DNA from: Aliamphritea hakodatensis
GTDB taxonomy: Bacteria; Pseudomonadota; Gammaproteobacteria; Pseudomonadales; Balneatricaceae
NCBI RefSeq assembly: GCF_024347195.1
Contig: NZ_AP025281.1
Location: 1 to 64,000, forward strand
Direction of reading: 5' to 3'
Length of the DNA: 64,000 nt
A program made the position numbers and the translations under genes. The notes under the pieces were generated by a model, which made no database searches, was not told the origin of the DNA, and saw nothing but the letters and a program-made list of their open reading frames with translations. Shown piece after piece: positions 34,311-41,938 of this stretch (position 1 is its first letter; every line of letters starts with the position of its first letter).

Positions 34311-34769
34311 TCAGCCAACCGGTAAATGGTGGGAAGATTTCACTTCCCGCAAGGAAAGGTTGGAATGAATGCTGGCGACCCCCGGGATTTTCCGCAATAC
34401 CTCTTCCAGGAAATGACTGTAATCATCGAGATCTCTGGCGACGACCTGGAGTAAAAAATCTGCCGCGCCAGTGGTGTTATGACAGGTCAGAATATTGGGG
34501 CAGTTCTGGATGGTCTGTTCAAAATCAGCATTAACCGCACCTTGCTGCGCAAAGCTGATCTGAACGAACGCCAGCACGCCTAGCCCCAGCTTCCGGCGGT
34601 TAATATTGGCCTGATAACCTTCGATATACCCCTCCTGCTCCAGCTGCCTGAGCCGCCGCCAGCATGGCGTTTCACTCAGTGAGAGTTTTTCAGCGAGCTT
34701 TGCATTGCTCAGGCGCCCTTCTTCCTGAAGGATGGCCATGATCCGCATATCTGTCTTGTCAGGTTGCAT
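34311..34769 (-). CDS. Lrp/AsnC family transcriptional regulator
   Basis: 152 aa: HTH RLSNAKLAEKLSLSETPCWRRLRQLEQEGYI and a RAM domain (about 65-145). It is divergent from the LysE/RhtB exporter gene at 34913 and about 140 bp away, the standard arrangement in which an Lrp-type regulator controls an amino-acid exporter. Related to, but distinct from, the Lrp regulator at 15099. Confidence 0.92.
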   Translation of the reverse strand: MQPDKTDMRIMAILQEEGRLSNAKLAEKLSLSETPCWRRLRQLEQEGYIEGYQANINRRKLGLGVLAFVQISFAQQGAVNADFEQTIQNCPNILTCHNTTGAADFLLQVVARDLDDYSHFLEEVLRKIPGVASIHSNLSLREVKSSHHLPVG

Positions 34770-34912
34770 AATAGGTTGATTCTTTCTGTTTTAAGTTGTT
34801 TTTGGAAAGATTATTGTATTAATGCCTGATCATCAAGAAGGAATAGCAAGGTTCATTCTGCAGATTCCGTCACAATACGGCTTTCATTTAACGCTTTTCA
34901 GGAGTTCTGGGG

Positions 34913-35527
34913 ATGGATCTGAGTATCTGGCTGGCATTCAGTCTGGCAACCGTTGTGATTGTGATTGTGCCCGGGCCAACCAATCTGGTGATTATGACCA
35001 GTGCGCTGCAAAGCAGCCGTCAGGCGGGCTTCTGCATTGTCGGCGCGGTACTGGCACACCTGGTGTTTTTCTCGCTGATGGCACTTGGGGTACATGTGAT
35101 TCTGGCGGAGTCTGCGCTGCTGTTTGAAGTGATCCGCTGGTGTGGCGTGCTGTTTCTGTTCTGGCTGGCCTGGGCGCAGTGGCGAAGCCTGAAAACAACA
35201 GAGGATTTCACCCGGAATTTCGTCGAGAAGACCCGTTTCAGAGCGCTGGCTGAAGGTTTTCTGATCAATGGTACAAACCCCAAATCATTGCTGTTTTACG
35301 GGGCCTTCTTCCCGCCGTTTATTGATCAGCAACAGAGTCTGAGCCTTCAGCTGGGGGTACTGGGCAGTACTTTTATGGGCATTTTTCTGGTGAACGCCGG
35401 ATTGCATCTGTTACTGGCGCAAAAGTTACGTGAAGTGTTGCGTACGCCGAAATGGCAGGCCCGGCAAAAACGCTTTACCGCCCTGAGTTTTCTGGTACTG
35501 GGCTTGGGATTGGCTGCCGGAAAATAA
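34913..35527 (+). CDS. LysE/RhtB family amino-acid exporter
   Basis: 204 aa, about six membrane segments, starting MDLSIWLAFSLATVVIVIVPGPTNLVIMTSAL with the family-typical PGP motif, and NPKSLLFYGAFFPPFI in the middle. It exports neutral amino acids or homoserine lactone-type compounds in relatives. Likely regulated by the divergent Lrp-type gene. Followed by a strong terminator. Confidence 0.92.
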   Translation: MDLSIWLAFSLATVVIVIVPGPTNLVIMTSALQSSRQAGFCIVGAVLAHLVFFSLMALGVHVILAESALLFEVIRWCGVLFLFWLAWAQWRSLKTTEDFTRNFVEKTRFRALAEGFLINGTNPKSLLFYGAFFPPFIDQQQSLSLQLGVLGSTFMGIFLVNAGLHLLLAQKLREVLRTPKWQARQKRFTALSFLVLGLGLAAGK

Positions 35528-35574
35528 CCTGCGTCTATTATTTACAACACAGGGGCTTGTTATTCTGATTGTTT

Positions 35575-35597
35575 AAGGCGCTTTTTGCGCCTTTTTT
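35575..35597 (+). terminator. Intrinsic terminator after lysE
   Basis: AAGGCGC (35575-35581), TTTTT loop, GCGCCTT (35587-35593) and a T-run. Confidence 0.88.
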
Positions 35598-35784
35598 AAT
35601 GGATGAATAAAGCAAAAAAGTTGATTAAATGCGCTTAAAATCTTCAATAATGCAGTTGTTTTAAGGGTTTGTTCAGGAGTGTGTCTTTGCTGCATGTTTT
35701 GTGCAGTTTTTTCTTCATTTTTTAATGACGTCACTTTTCGCACCGTTATACTAAAGTCCTGTAGCCCAGAAAGTAGGTAGTAGT

Positions 35785-37557
35785 ATGTGCTGGCGTGGTG
35801 TGTGTCTGATGTCTCTGTATATGGTCATTTCGGCCCATATGCTGCCGTTCGCTTCTGCTGCTGCGGCTTCCCCTGCTCTTTCTTCTGGCGCAGGTCCGGT
35901 ACGGGTGCTGTATATCAATTCTTATCATCCCGGCTATGAGTGGAGTGACGGGATCCAGGCCGGTGTTCAGGAGGTCTTGGACAGTGCTGGCTATGAAACG
36001 GAGCTGACCGTTGAGTATCTTGATGCGCTGCGTTTTGATCACACACAGCTGCAAGCCTCACAGGTGCGTCTTATCAGTGCTAAGTATCAGAATTACCAGC
36101 CTGATATTATTCTGACATCCGATAACTATGCTTTCGATTTTATGAAGGAGTATCGGGAGGTTTTTTTCCCCGGCGTACCGCTGATTTTTTCCGGCTATAA
36201 CAACTTTTCCATGGATGTACTCGGTAAGATGCAGGACGTGACCGGCGTGAACGAAGAAATTGATTATGCGGCTGCGATTCAGATGGCACTGTCGGTACAT
36301 CCGGACACCCGTGCGCTGGCATTTCTGTTTTCAACACGTGATGTGAGCAGCCGGCGAAATTATGAAACAGCCAAGCCCGTTCTCAGGGAGCTGAGGAACG
36401 ACTATGAAGTTGTTGAACTGTTGGATATGGGGCAGGCAGAGATTGCTGAACGGTTAGCGCTGATGCCGTCTGACAGCCTGCTATTTATGGCTGGACAGAC
36501 TGCTGATCAGGCTGTTGGCAGGCACTATTCCAGGATTGAACACGGTGAACGCGTTGTCAGTGTGAGCCCTTTCCCTATGTATTCATTCTGGCCATTTTAT
36601 CTGCAGTCAGGGGCCGTGGGTGGTCGCCTGATCACCGGTGAAGAACAAGGACGGGTGATGGCTTTAATGGCCTTGAAGGTGCTGGGCGGTGAAGATCCTG
36701 ATGATATTCCGGTGATGATGACCAGCCCGACTCAGGATATATTCAATTATCCTCAGTTAAAGCGCTTTCAGATTTCGTCCGACCGCTTGCCACCGGGGGC
36801 GGTTATTCAGGATATGCCGGAAACTCTTTGGGTTAAATACCGTTTATGGTTGATAGCAGGCCTGATTTTCCTGGCTGTTCAAAGCATGCTGATCTTGATG
36901 CTTTACCGGAATATCCGGGCCCGGAAAAAGGCGATTGCAGCGCTGTTTCATGAACGCTCCCAGCTGGAAAGCCGTGTGTCTGAACGCACTGAAGCGCTGC
37001 AGAAGGCCAATTTGCGGCTCAAGAAGATTTCCATGGAGGACGGGCTGACCGGGCTGGCAAACCGTCGCTATCTTGATCAGGCACTGGGCAGAGAGGTCGT
37101 CCGCCGCGACCGGCATGCTGCTGAATTGTCTCTTATGCTGATTGATATCGACTATTTCAAGCAATTTAATGACATTTATGGTCATCTTGAAGGTGATGCC
37201 TGCTTGCAGGAAGTGGCACTGGCGTTACAGGAAACCTGTGTGCGTGACAGCGATATAGTGGCGCGTTTTGGCGGTGAGGAGTTTGTCATCGTGATGCCAA
37301 ATACGGGCTATAGCGGCGGGCAAAGGGTCGCCGGAAAAGTCATGCAGCAGGTGGCGAGCCTGGATATTTACCATAGTGGGTCCGATATCAGTGAACGGCT
37401 GACGGTGTCTGTCGGTATGGTAACAGTACCGGCAGATATCAGTTTGACGCAGCATGCCATCATCGAACTAGCGGATGAGCAGCTGTATCTTGCCAAGGGA
37501 ACCGGCCGGAACCGTATCTGCGCCTGTCTGGCCGGAGGTAATCAGGTAACTGCCTGA
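35785..37557 (+). CDS. Diguanylate cyclase with periplasmic ABC-substrate-binding-like sensor
   Basis: 590 aa. The N-terminal signal/anchor precedes a periplasmic region (about 30-345) like the ABC_sub_bind family (VLYINSYHPGYEWSDGIQAG, PDIILTSDNYAFDF). A membrane segment at about 352-374 is followed by a short coiled coil and a GGDEF domain with active-site GGEEF (about 496-500). An RDSD inhibitory I-site lies five residues before it. It is predicted to make cyclic-di-GMP in response to a periplasmic ligand. Start could also be the internal ATG at 35809. Confidence 0.92.
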   Translation: MCWRGVCLMSLYMVISAHMLPFASAAAASPALSSGAGPVRVLYINSYHPGYEWSDGIQAGVQEVLDSAGYETELTVEYLDALRFDHTQLQASQVRLISAKYQNYQPDIILTSDNYAFDFMKEYREVFFPGVPLIFSGYNNFSMDVLGKMQDVTGVNEEIDYAAAIQMALSVHPDTRALAFLFSTRDVSSRRNYETAKPVLRELRNDYEVVELLDMGQAEIAERLALMPSDSLLFMAGQTADQAVGRHYSRIEHGERVVSVSPFPMYSFWPFYLQSGAVGGRLITGEEQGRVMALMALKVLGGEDPDDIPVMMTSPTQDIFNYPQLKRFQISSDRLPPGAVIQDMPETLWVKYRLWLIAGLIFLAVQSMLILMLYRNIRARKKAIAALFHERSQLESRVSERTEALQKANLRLKKISMEDGLTGLANRRYLDQALGREVVRRDRHAAELSLMLIDIDYFKQFNDIYGHLEGDACLQEVALALQETCVRDSDIVARFGGEEFVIVMPNTGYSGGQRVAGKVMQQVASLDIYHSGSDISERLTVSVGMVTVPADISLTQHAIIELADEQLYLAKGTGRNRICACLAGGNQVTA

Positions 37558-37568
37558 GCAGTTACCTG
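37543..37568 (+). terminator. 11-bp stem-loop straddling the GGDEF stop codon
   Basis: CAGGTAACTGC (37543-37553), CTGA loop, GCAGTTACCTG (37558-37568). The stop TGA lies in the loop. No T-run follows. It also lies just beyond the 3' end of the convergent gene. Confidence 0.6.
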
Positions 37569-37580
37569 CCGTGCTGCTGT

Positions 37581-38432
37581 TCAGCTCAGAGCCGCCTGAA
37601 CAGTGTCTTCCGCCGGTGTTGTTGGCCGGCCGATCAGTGCCTGCAACTGTTTGCTGTCATCAAACAGCCAGCCTTCAGCTGCCCCGCTCTCCGCGTTGGC
37701 CAGCAGTGCCGCGAAACCTTCCGGCAGCCCTGCCTGAACAAGCCCCCGGGTAAAGTCTGTTTCGCTCAGGTTCTGAAAACTGACCTGAGTGCCACTTTGC
37801 CGACTCAGCAGTGCGGCGAATTCTGCTAGGCTGAAGCTGTGGTCGCCTGCCAGTTCATAGACCTTACCTGCCTGGTTATCGGTGGTCAGTACCGTTGCTG
37901 CGGCAGTTGCATAATCATGGCGGCTGGCGGTGGAGAAACGTCCCTCAGCCGCACAGCCAAACAGTTGCTTCATTTCCAGCATGACCGGAATACTCATGGT
38001 GTAGTTTTCGGTATACCAGCCATTGCGCAGAATGACAGTGGCAACAGACGATGCGTTTAACAGGGCTTCGGTTTGCTGATGCTCTTCTGCCAGCTGCAGC
38101 GGCGAGCGGTCGCAGTGCAGGATGCTGGTATACGCGAGTAACTGTACACCGGCCTCTTCAGCCGCGTGGATGACCGCCTGATGCTGAGGAACCCGCTGAC
38201 CAACCGCGCTGGAAGAAATCAGCAGGACCTTTTCTGCGCCTGCAAAGGCTTTTGTCAGCGTGGCGGGCTGATCATAGTCTGCCTGCCGGAGTTGAATGCC
38301 GAGTGCTGCCAGTTCTCCTGCAGTTTCCGGATTACGTACCGTCGCGACAATGTTTTCAGCGGCGGTGCGCAGTAATAATTCTTCGATAACCAGCCGGCCC
38401 AGCTGGCCATTTGCGCCTGTAACAACAATCAT
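37581..38432 (-). CDS. NmrA-like NAD(P)-dependent oxidoreductase (QorB/YtfG type)
   Basis: 283 aa with an N-terminal Rossmann motif MIVVTGANGQLGRLVIEELL and the atypical SDR/NmrA pattern (LLISSSAVGQRVPQH, TILRNGWYTENY). The closest family is QorB, an NADPH:quinone oxidoreductase. It is divergent from the LysR gene at 38532, about 100 bp away, which probably regulates it. Confidence 0.88.
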   Translation of the reverse strand: MIVVTGANGQLGRLVIEELLLRTAAENIVATVRNPETAGELAALGIQLRQADYDQPATLTKAFAGAEKVLLISSSAVGQRVPQHQAVIHAAEEAGVQLLAYTSILHCDRSPLQLAEEHQQTEALLNASSVATVILRNGWYTENYTMSIPVMLEMKQLFGCAAEGRFSTASRHDYATAAATVLTTDNQAGKVYELAGDHSFSLAEFAALLSRQSGTQVSFQNLSETDFTRGLVQAGLPEGFAALLANAESGAAEGWLFDDSKQLQALIGRPTTPAEDTVQAALS

Positions 38433-38531
38433 CCTGTGACTCCTTTGAATAGCTTATTGCGAATGATGACCAGTATGGGAAATAATGATTGTCATGATTA
38501 GATGGCTAAAAGAAGATAGATTGATCGGAAT

Positions 38532-39428
38532 ATGGGTACATTTGATTTGAACCGTCTTAAGTTACTGGCGGTATTTGTTGAGGTGGTCTCCTGTGGCAGC
38601 TTCGCAGCGGCAGCCCGTAAACTGCGCAGCAGCCGGTCCAGGGTCAGTGAACAGGTGGCACAGCTGGAAAACAGTCTGGGGGTGCGTTTACTGAACCGTA
38701 CGACCCGGCAGCTGAGTATGACGATGGAAGGCCGCGAGGTATTTGCCCGGGCCAGTGATCTGCCGGGGATTCTTGCGGATGTGGAGGTTGCCAGCAGCCA
38801 GGAAGTTGCCCGTGGCAGGGTTGCCCTGACCGTTAATCATGATATCGCCATTGCCCGGCTGCTGCCTGCGCTGGAAAGTTTTCAGCAGCGTTATCCCCGG
38901 GTCCAGCTGGATCTGGTGCTTTGTGATGATCCTCTGGATCTGATAGCGGAACAGATTGATGTGGCTATACGGGTGGGCGTTCCCCGGGATGATTCTCTGA
39001 TCATGCGGCCGCTGTTTGAGGACCGTATGCAGCTATTTGCCTCTCCTGATTATGTGGCGCTGCAGGGGGAGCCCCGTTCTTTAAGTGAATTGGAAGTGCG
39101 CCGTTGGATCATGTTGCAGCAGGCAAGCCCGGTGGCAGAGGTCAGTCTCTATCAGGGCGATCAGCCGGTCAGTTTTTGCCCTCAGAATTACCATATGTGT
39201 AACTCTCCCCTGATGGCGCAGCGCATGGTGCTTGCTGGATTAGGTGTCGGGTGTTTGCTGCCTTCAACGGTTGCGGATGAACTGGCGGCCGGGCGTTTGG
39301 TCAGGTTAATGCCGGCGCTTCAGGGTGAGGCTTTGCAGTTTTCGCTGGTGTATCCGTCCCGCCGACAGATGCCGTTGCGTACCCGTTGCCTGATTGAGCA
39401 TTTGCTGGCGGCCAGACTGTTTGCCTGA
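38532..39428 (+). CDS. LysR family transcriptional regulator
   Basis: 298 aa with HTH SFAAAARKLRSSRSRVSEQVAQLENSLG and a substrate domain. The RLLNRTTRQLSMTMEGREVF link is typical of the LysR subgroup that controls quinone-responsive oxidoreductases. Divergent from the NmrA-like gene. Confidence 0.92.
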   Translation: MGTFDLNRLKLLAVFVEVVSCGSFAAAARKLRSSRSRVSEQVAQLENSLGVRLLNRTTRQLSMTMEGREVFARASDLPGILADVEVASSQEVARGRVALTVNHDIAIARLLPALESFQQRYPRVQLDLVLCDDPLDLIAEQIDVAIRVGVPRDDSLIMRPLFEDRMQLFASPDYVALQGEPRSLSELEVRRWIMLQQASPVAEVSLYQGDQPVSFCPQNYHMCNSPLMAQRMVLAGLGVGCLLPSTVADELAAGRLVRLMPALQGEALQFSLVYPSRRQMPLRTRCLIEHLLAARLFA

Positions 39429-39433
39429 AAAAC

Positions 39434-39490
39434 AAAAGCCCCGTTGCCTTATATCCTGTGGTGCAACAGGTATCGGCAGCAGGGCTTTTT
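39434..39490 (+). terminator. Probable terminator after lysR
   Basis: AAAAGCCC (39434-39441) pairs with GGGCTTTT (39482-39489). Inner arms GTTGC and GGCAGC give partial extra pairing. A TTTTT tail ends the structure. The large loop makes the call moderate. Confidence 0.55.
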
Positions 39491-39544
39491 AGGGGATGCA
39501 GCCCTGAGGGGATCGGGGGCTGCAAATTCTGTGTTGCTCAGTAC

Positions 39545-39778
39545 TCAGTGAATGTTCTTGAAGAACTGAGTCTTTGGGCGCGCAACGTTCGGGTTAAGGT
39601 CAACGTTAAACAGCTTAGCGGCGCTGCTCAGACGGTTGATTACCTTTTGCTTACGCAGTTGACGGTCTTCCTTCTTTTGCAGGTCTTTGTATTCAGCAGA
39701 AATGCGCAGGAAGTAGTCTTTTTCAGTTTCGCCAACCAGTGGGAAGCTGTCTTTCATGAAGTTATCGAAGTTAATCAT
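39545..39778 (-). CDS. Small charged protein of unknown function (77 aa)
   Basis: Starts MINFDNFMKDSFPLVGETEK from ATG 39778. A TTG five codons upstream (39793) is possible. It is rich in Lys and Glu, with a central helix-forming stretch (ISAEYKDLQKKEDRQLRKQK) that could be coiled coil, and a C-terminal basic tail. No family recognised. The neighbours do not suggest a function. The long AT-rich region upstream probably holds its promoter. Confidence 0.6.
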   Translation of the reverse strand: MINFDNFMKDSFPLVGETEKDYFLRISAEYKDLQKKEDRQLRKQKVINRLSSAAKLFNVDLNPNVARPKTQFFKNIH

Positions 39779-39793
39779 CTTGGTATCACTCAA

Positions 39794-40179
39794 AATAGGC
39801 TGTTAAAGGTACTGTTTGCCCGGATCACTTGAGCTTTTCAGTTGCAGGCATCATAGGCCTCTCCCGGTGCTTAAACAAACGACACTTTTTCACGCCACAG
39901 ATGAATAAATGTATTCATTTCAGATTATCTTATGTGAACCTTTAGGCCTGTTTATGGGTATACGGGCTGTATTAGGCCAATAAGTCGCCTTTTTAGCCTA
40001 ATTGTCTGATTTTTAATGATGAATAATACGGGGCATTGCAGAGGAGAGTTTTAATACGCTTGTCATCTTTACCTGCTTAGTCTCTTACCGTTTGATGCAG
40101 ATCATTTTTTCCGTGCAATCGCCGTACAGACAGATAGACTTACTCTCCCTGTGTAAGACTGGCTGCCGAGGAAGATCAG
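39794..40179. promoter_or_regulatory. Gene-free AT-rich stretch with a perfect palindrome
   Basis: About 385 bases without a gene between the divergent small gene and the TSUP exporter gene. ATGAATA-AATG-TATTCAT (39901-39918) is a perfect 7-bp inverted repeat, suitable as an operator. Nothing else stands out. Confidence 0.45.
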
Positions 40180-40944
40180 ATGGAATTTGATGCGCTGTTG
40201 CTGTTGTTACTGTTTGCTACCGGACTGGTGGCAGGTTTTGTGGACAGTATTGCCGGTGGTGGCGGTCTGATTGCCCTGCCCGTATTGCTTTCGACCGGGA
40301 TGCCTCCGCTGATGGCGCTGGGGACAAACAAACTGCAGGGAAGCTTCGGAACACTTGCTGCCTCGGTGTACTTTATCCGTAAACGGCTGGTGAACCTCCG
40401 GCAAATGCGGCTGATGATCCTGATGACATTTGTAGGCGCGATGGCCGGTACGCTGCTGGTGCAGCAGATTGATGCGTCAGTGCTGGCGCTTATTATGCCC
40501 GGCCTGCTGGTGTTAATGGCACTCTACTTCATGTTTTCGAAGAAAGTACAGGATGGCGATACCGACCGCCGCCTGGGTCCCCTCGCTTTCGCCCTGAGCT
40601 GTACAACTATTGTGGGCTTTTATGACGGTTTTTTTGGTCCGGGCACCGGGTCTTTTTTCGTCATCGCTTTTGTGGCGTTGGCCGGTTACAGCCTTCCCAA
40701 AGCTACCGCTAATACTAAAATTCTCAATTTCACCTCAAATATCGCCTCGCTGATCTTCTTTGCCGTGGGCGGCCAGGTGGTCTGGATGGTGGGGCTGCTG
40801 ATGGCCTGCGGACAGATAATTGGCGGCTTCCTGGGGGCCCGTGTCGTGGTGAATAAAGGTACCGGCTGGATCAGGCCTCTGATTGTTACCATGACCCTTG
40901 GGATGTCTGCAAAACTGATTGCTGATCAGTTTGGTTTTCTATAA
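40180..40944 (+). CDS. TSUP family sulfite/sulfoacetate exporter (TauE/SafE)
   Basis: 254 aa, seven to eight membrane segments in two repeats, starting with the family motif GFVDSIAGGGGLIALPVLLSTGMPPLMALGTNKLQGSFG and a second-half GFYDGFFGPGTGSFFVIAF copy. Family members export sulfite or other sulfur oxoanions. If the lyase at 23256 is CuyA this could export the sulfite formed, though it is 16 kb away. Confidence 0.85.
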   Translation: MEFDALLLLLLFATGLVAGFVDSIAGGGGLIALPVLLSTGMPPLMALGTNKLQGSFGTLAASVYFIRKRLVNLRQMRLMILMTFVGAMAGTLLVQQIDASVLALIMPGLLVLMALYFMFSKKVQDGDTDRRLGPLAFALSCTTIVGFYDGFFGPGTGSFFVIAFVALAGYSLPKATANTKILNFTSNIASLIFFAVGGQVVWMVGLLMACGQIIGGFLGARVVVNKGTGWIRPLIVTMTLGMSAKLIADQFGFL

Positions 40945-41049
40945 TGTAATTACTCACTAACCTATAACTTGCTGTAAAGCATATAGATTAATTTTTATCT
41001 GAGAACGGTTTAATTTTGCCGTTAGTATGCACTAACACTGGGTTGGCTC

Positions 41050-41292
41050 TCAGGTTATTCTGCTCATTTCATCGATTGCATCGGTAATATCCATCGTCCT
41101 TTGGGTAACGATTTGCTGAGCATCTTCCAGTGCTTTGTTGTAGTAGTGGTTGCCAATATTGTCAGAAATAAAGTCCAGAAAAAACTCTGCTTCGAATTGC
41201 CCCAGTTCCAGGTCCAGCTCATCTTCACAGTATTTTTTTAGCTTGCTCAGAATGACTTCCTTCTGTTCTTTGTCGAACTTTATCGCTGTCAT
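41050..41292 (-). CDS. DUF2164 domain-containing protein
   Basis: 80 aa: MTAIKFDKEQKEVILSKLKKYCEDELDLELGQFEAEFFLDFISDNIGNHYYNKALEDAQ. The start, the acidic middle and the FISDNIGNHYYNKAL motif fit DUF2164, a small helical family of unknown function. A parS-like site lies 16 bp upstream of its start, between it and gmhB. Confidence 0.82.
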   Translation of the reverse strand: MTAIKFDKEQKEVILSKLKKYCEDELDLELGQFEAEFFLDFISDNIGNHYYNKALEDAQQIVTQRTMDITDAIDEMSRIT

Positions 41293-41307
41293 GTTTAATT
41301 CCTTTTA

Positions 41308-41323
41308 GGTTTCACGTGAAACA
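41308..41323. promoter_or_regulatory. parS-like site 1
   Basis: GGTTTCACGTGAAACA matches the 16-bp bacterial parS consensus TGTTTCACGTGAAACA at 15 of 16 positions. It lies in the short gap between gmhB and the DUF2164 gene, about 41 kb from dnaA. ParB is expected to nucleate here for chromosome segregation. Confidence 0.85.
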
Positions 41324-41328
41324 CCGGT

Positions 41329-41865
41329 TTAGCCGGTGATGATGTCTACGGCGCTGTTGAGGTTCTCACAGACAGCAGTGCGGTCCGGTAAGCCGCCTTT
41401 TTCCAGTGTGCGCTCACCTTTGCCCGTTTTGACCAGAAGTGCTTTGCAGCCTGCAGCGACGCCTGCCTGCAAATCCCGTAATGAGTCCCCTACCACGTAA
41501 ACGCTCTGAGCGCGGATTTGAGGGTATTTACTGAGGATGTTCTCAATCATGCCCGGTAATGGCTTGCGGCAGTTGCAGCCATCGTCAGGGCCGTGTGGGC
41601 AGTGTTCTATATGGGTTATGCTGCCACCCGCTTCGGTGACCAGTGAGGTCATTTTGTCGTGCATGGCTGTCAGGGTTTCAGGCGTGAAGTAGCCTCTTGC
41701 AAGGCCGGACTGGTTGGTGGCTACACAGATATCAAAGCCAGCTTTACTCAGAGTGGCGATGGCTTCAATGCTGCCAGGTATCGGCTGCCATTCATCAACG
41801 GTTTTAATGTAGTTGTCGGAGTCGAAATTAATCACGCCGTCACGGTCGAGGATAACGAGTTTCAT
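41329..41865 (-). CDS. gmhB: D-glycero-beta-D-manno-heptose 1,7-bisphosphate 7-phosphatase
   Basis: 178 aa from ATG 41865 (AGGA upstream). A TTG 21 bases further up is less likely. HAD-family phosphatase with DRDGVINFDSDNYI at the N-terminus, CVATNQSGLARGYFT, the zinc-binding HCPHGPDDGCNCRKP (about residues 92-106) and VGDSLRDLQAG. It removes the 7-phosphate in lipopolysaccharide heptose synthesis. Downstream of glyS, the usual gammaproteobacterial neighbourhood. Confidence 0.92.
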   Translation of the reverse strand: MKLVILDRDGVINFDSDNYIKTVDEWQPIPGSIEAIATLSKAGFDICVATNQSGLARGYFTPETLTAMHDKMTSLVTEAGGSITHIEHCPHGPDDGCNCRKPLPGMIENILSKYPQIRAQSVYVVGDSLRDLQAGVAAGCKALLVKTGKGERTLEKGGLPDRTAVCENLNSAVDIITG

Positions 41866-41884
41866 GTGAGTCCTGAATCTGGGC

Positions 41885-41918
41885 AATAAAAAAGCCAGTT
41901 GGTATGAGCAACTGGCTT
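41885..41918 (-). terminator. Intrinsic terminator after glyS
   Basis: On the minus strand AAGCCAGTTG, a 7-base loop and CAACTGGCTT are followed by a T-run (41892-41918 plus tail to 41885). It sits between glyS and gmhB. Confidence 0.85.
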
Positions 41919-41938
41919 GGTATTTTAAGTGGGCCTGA

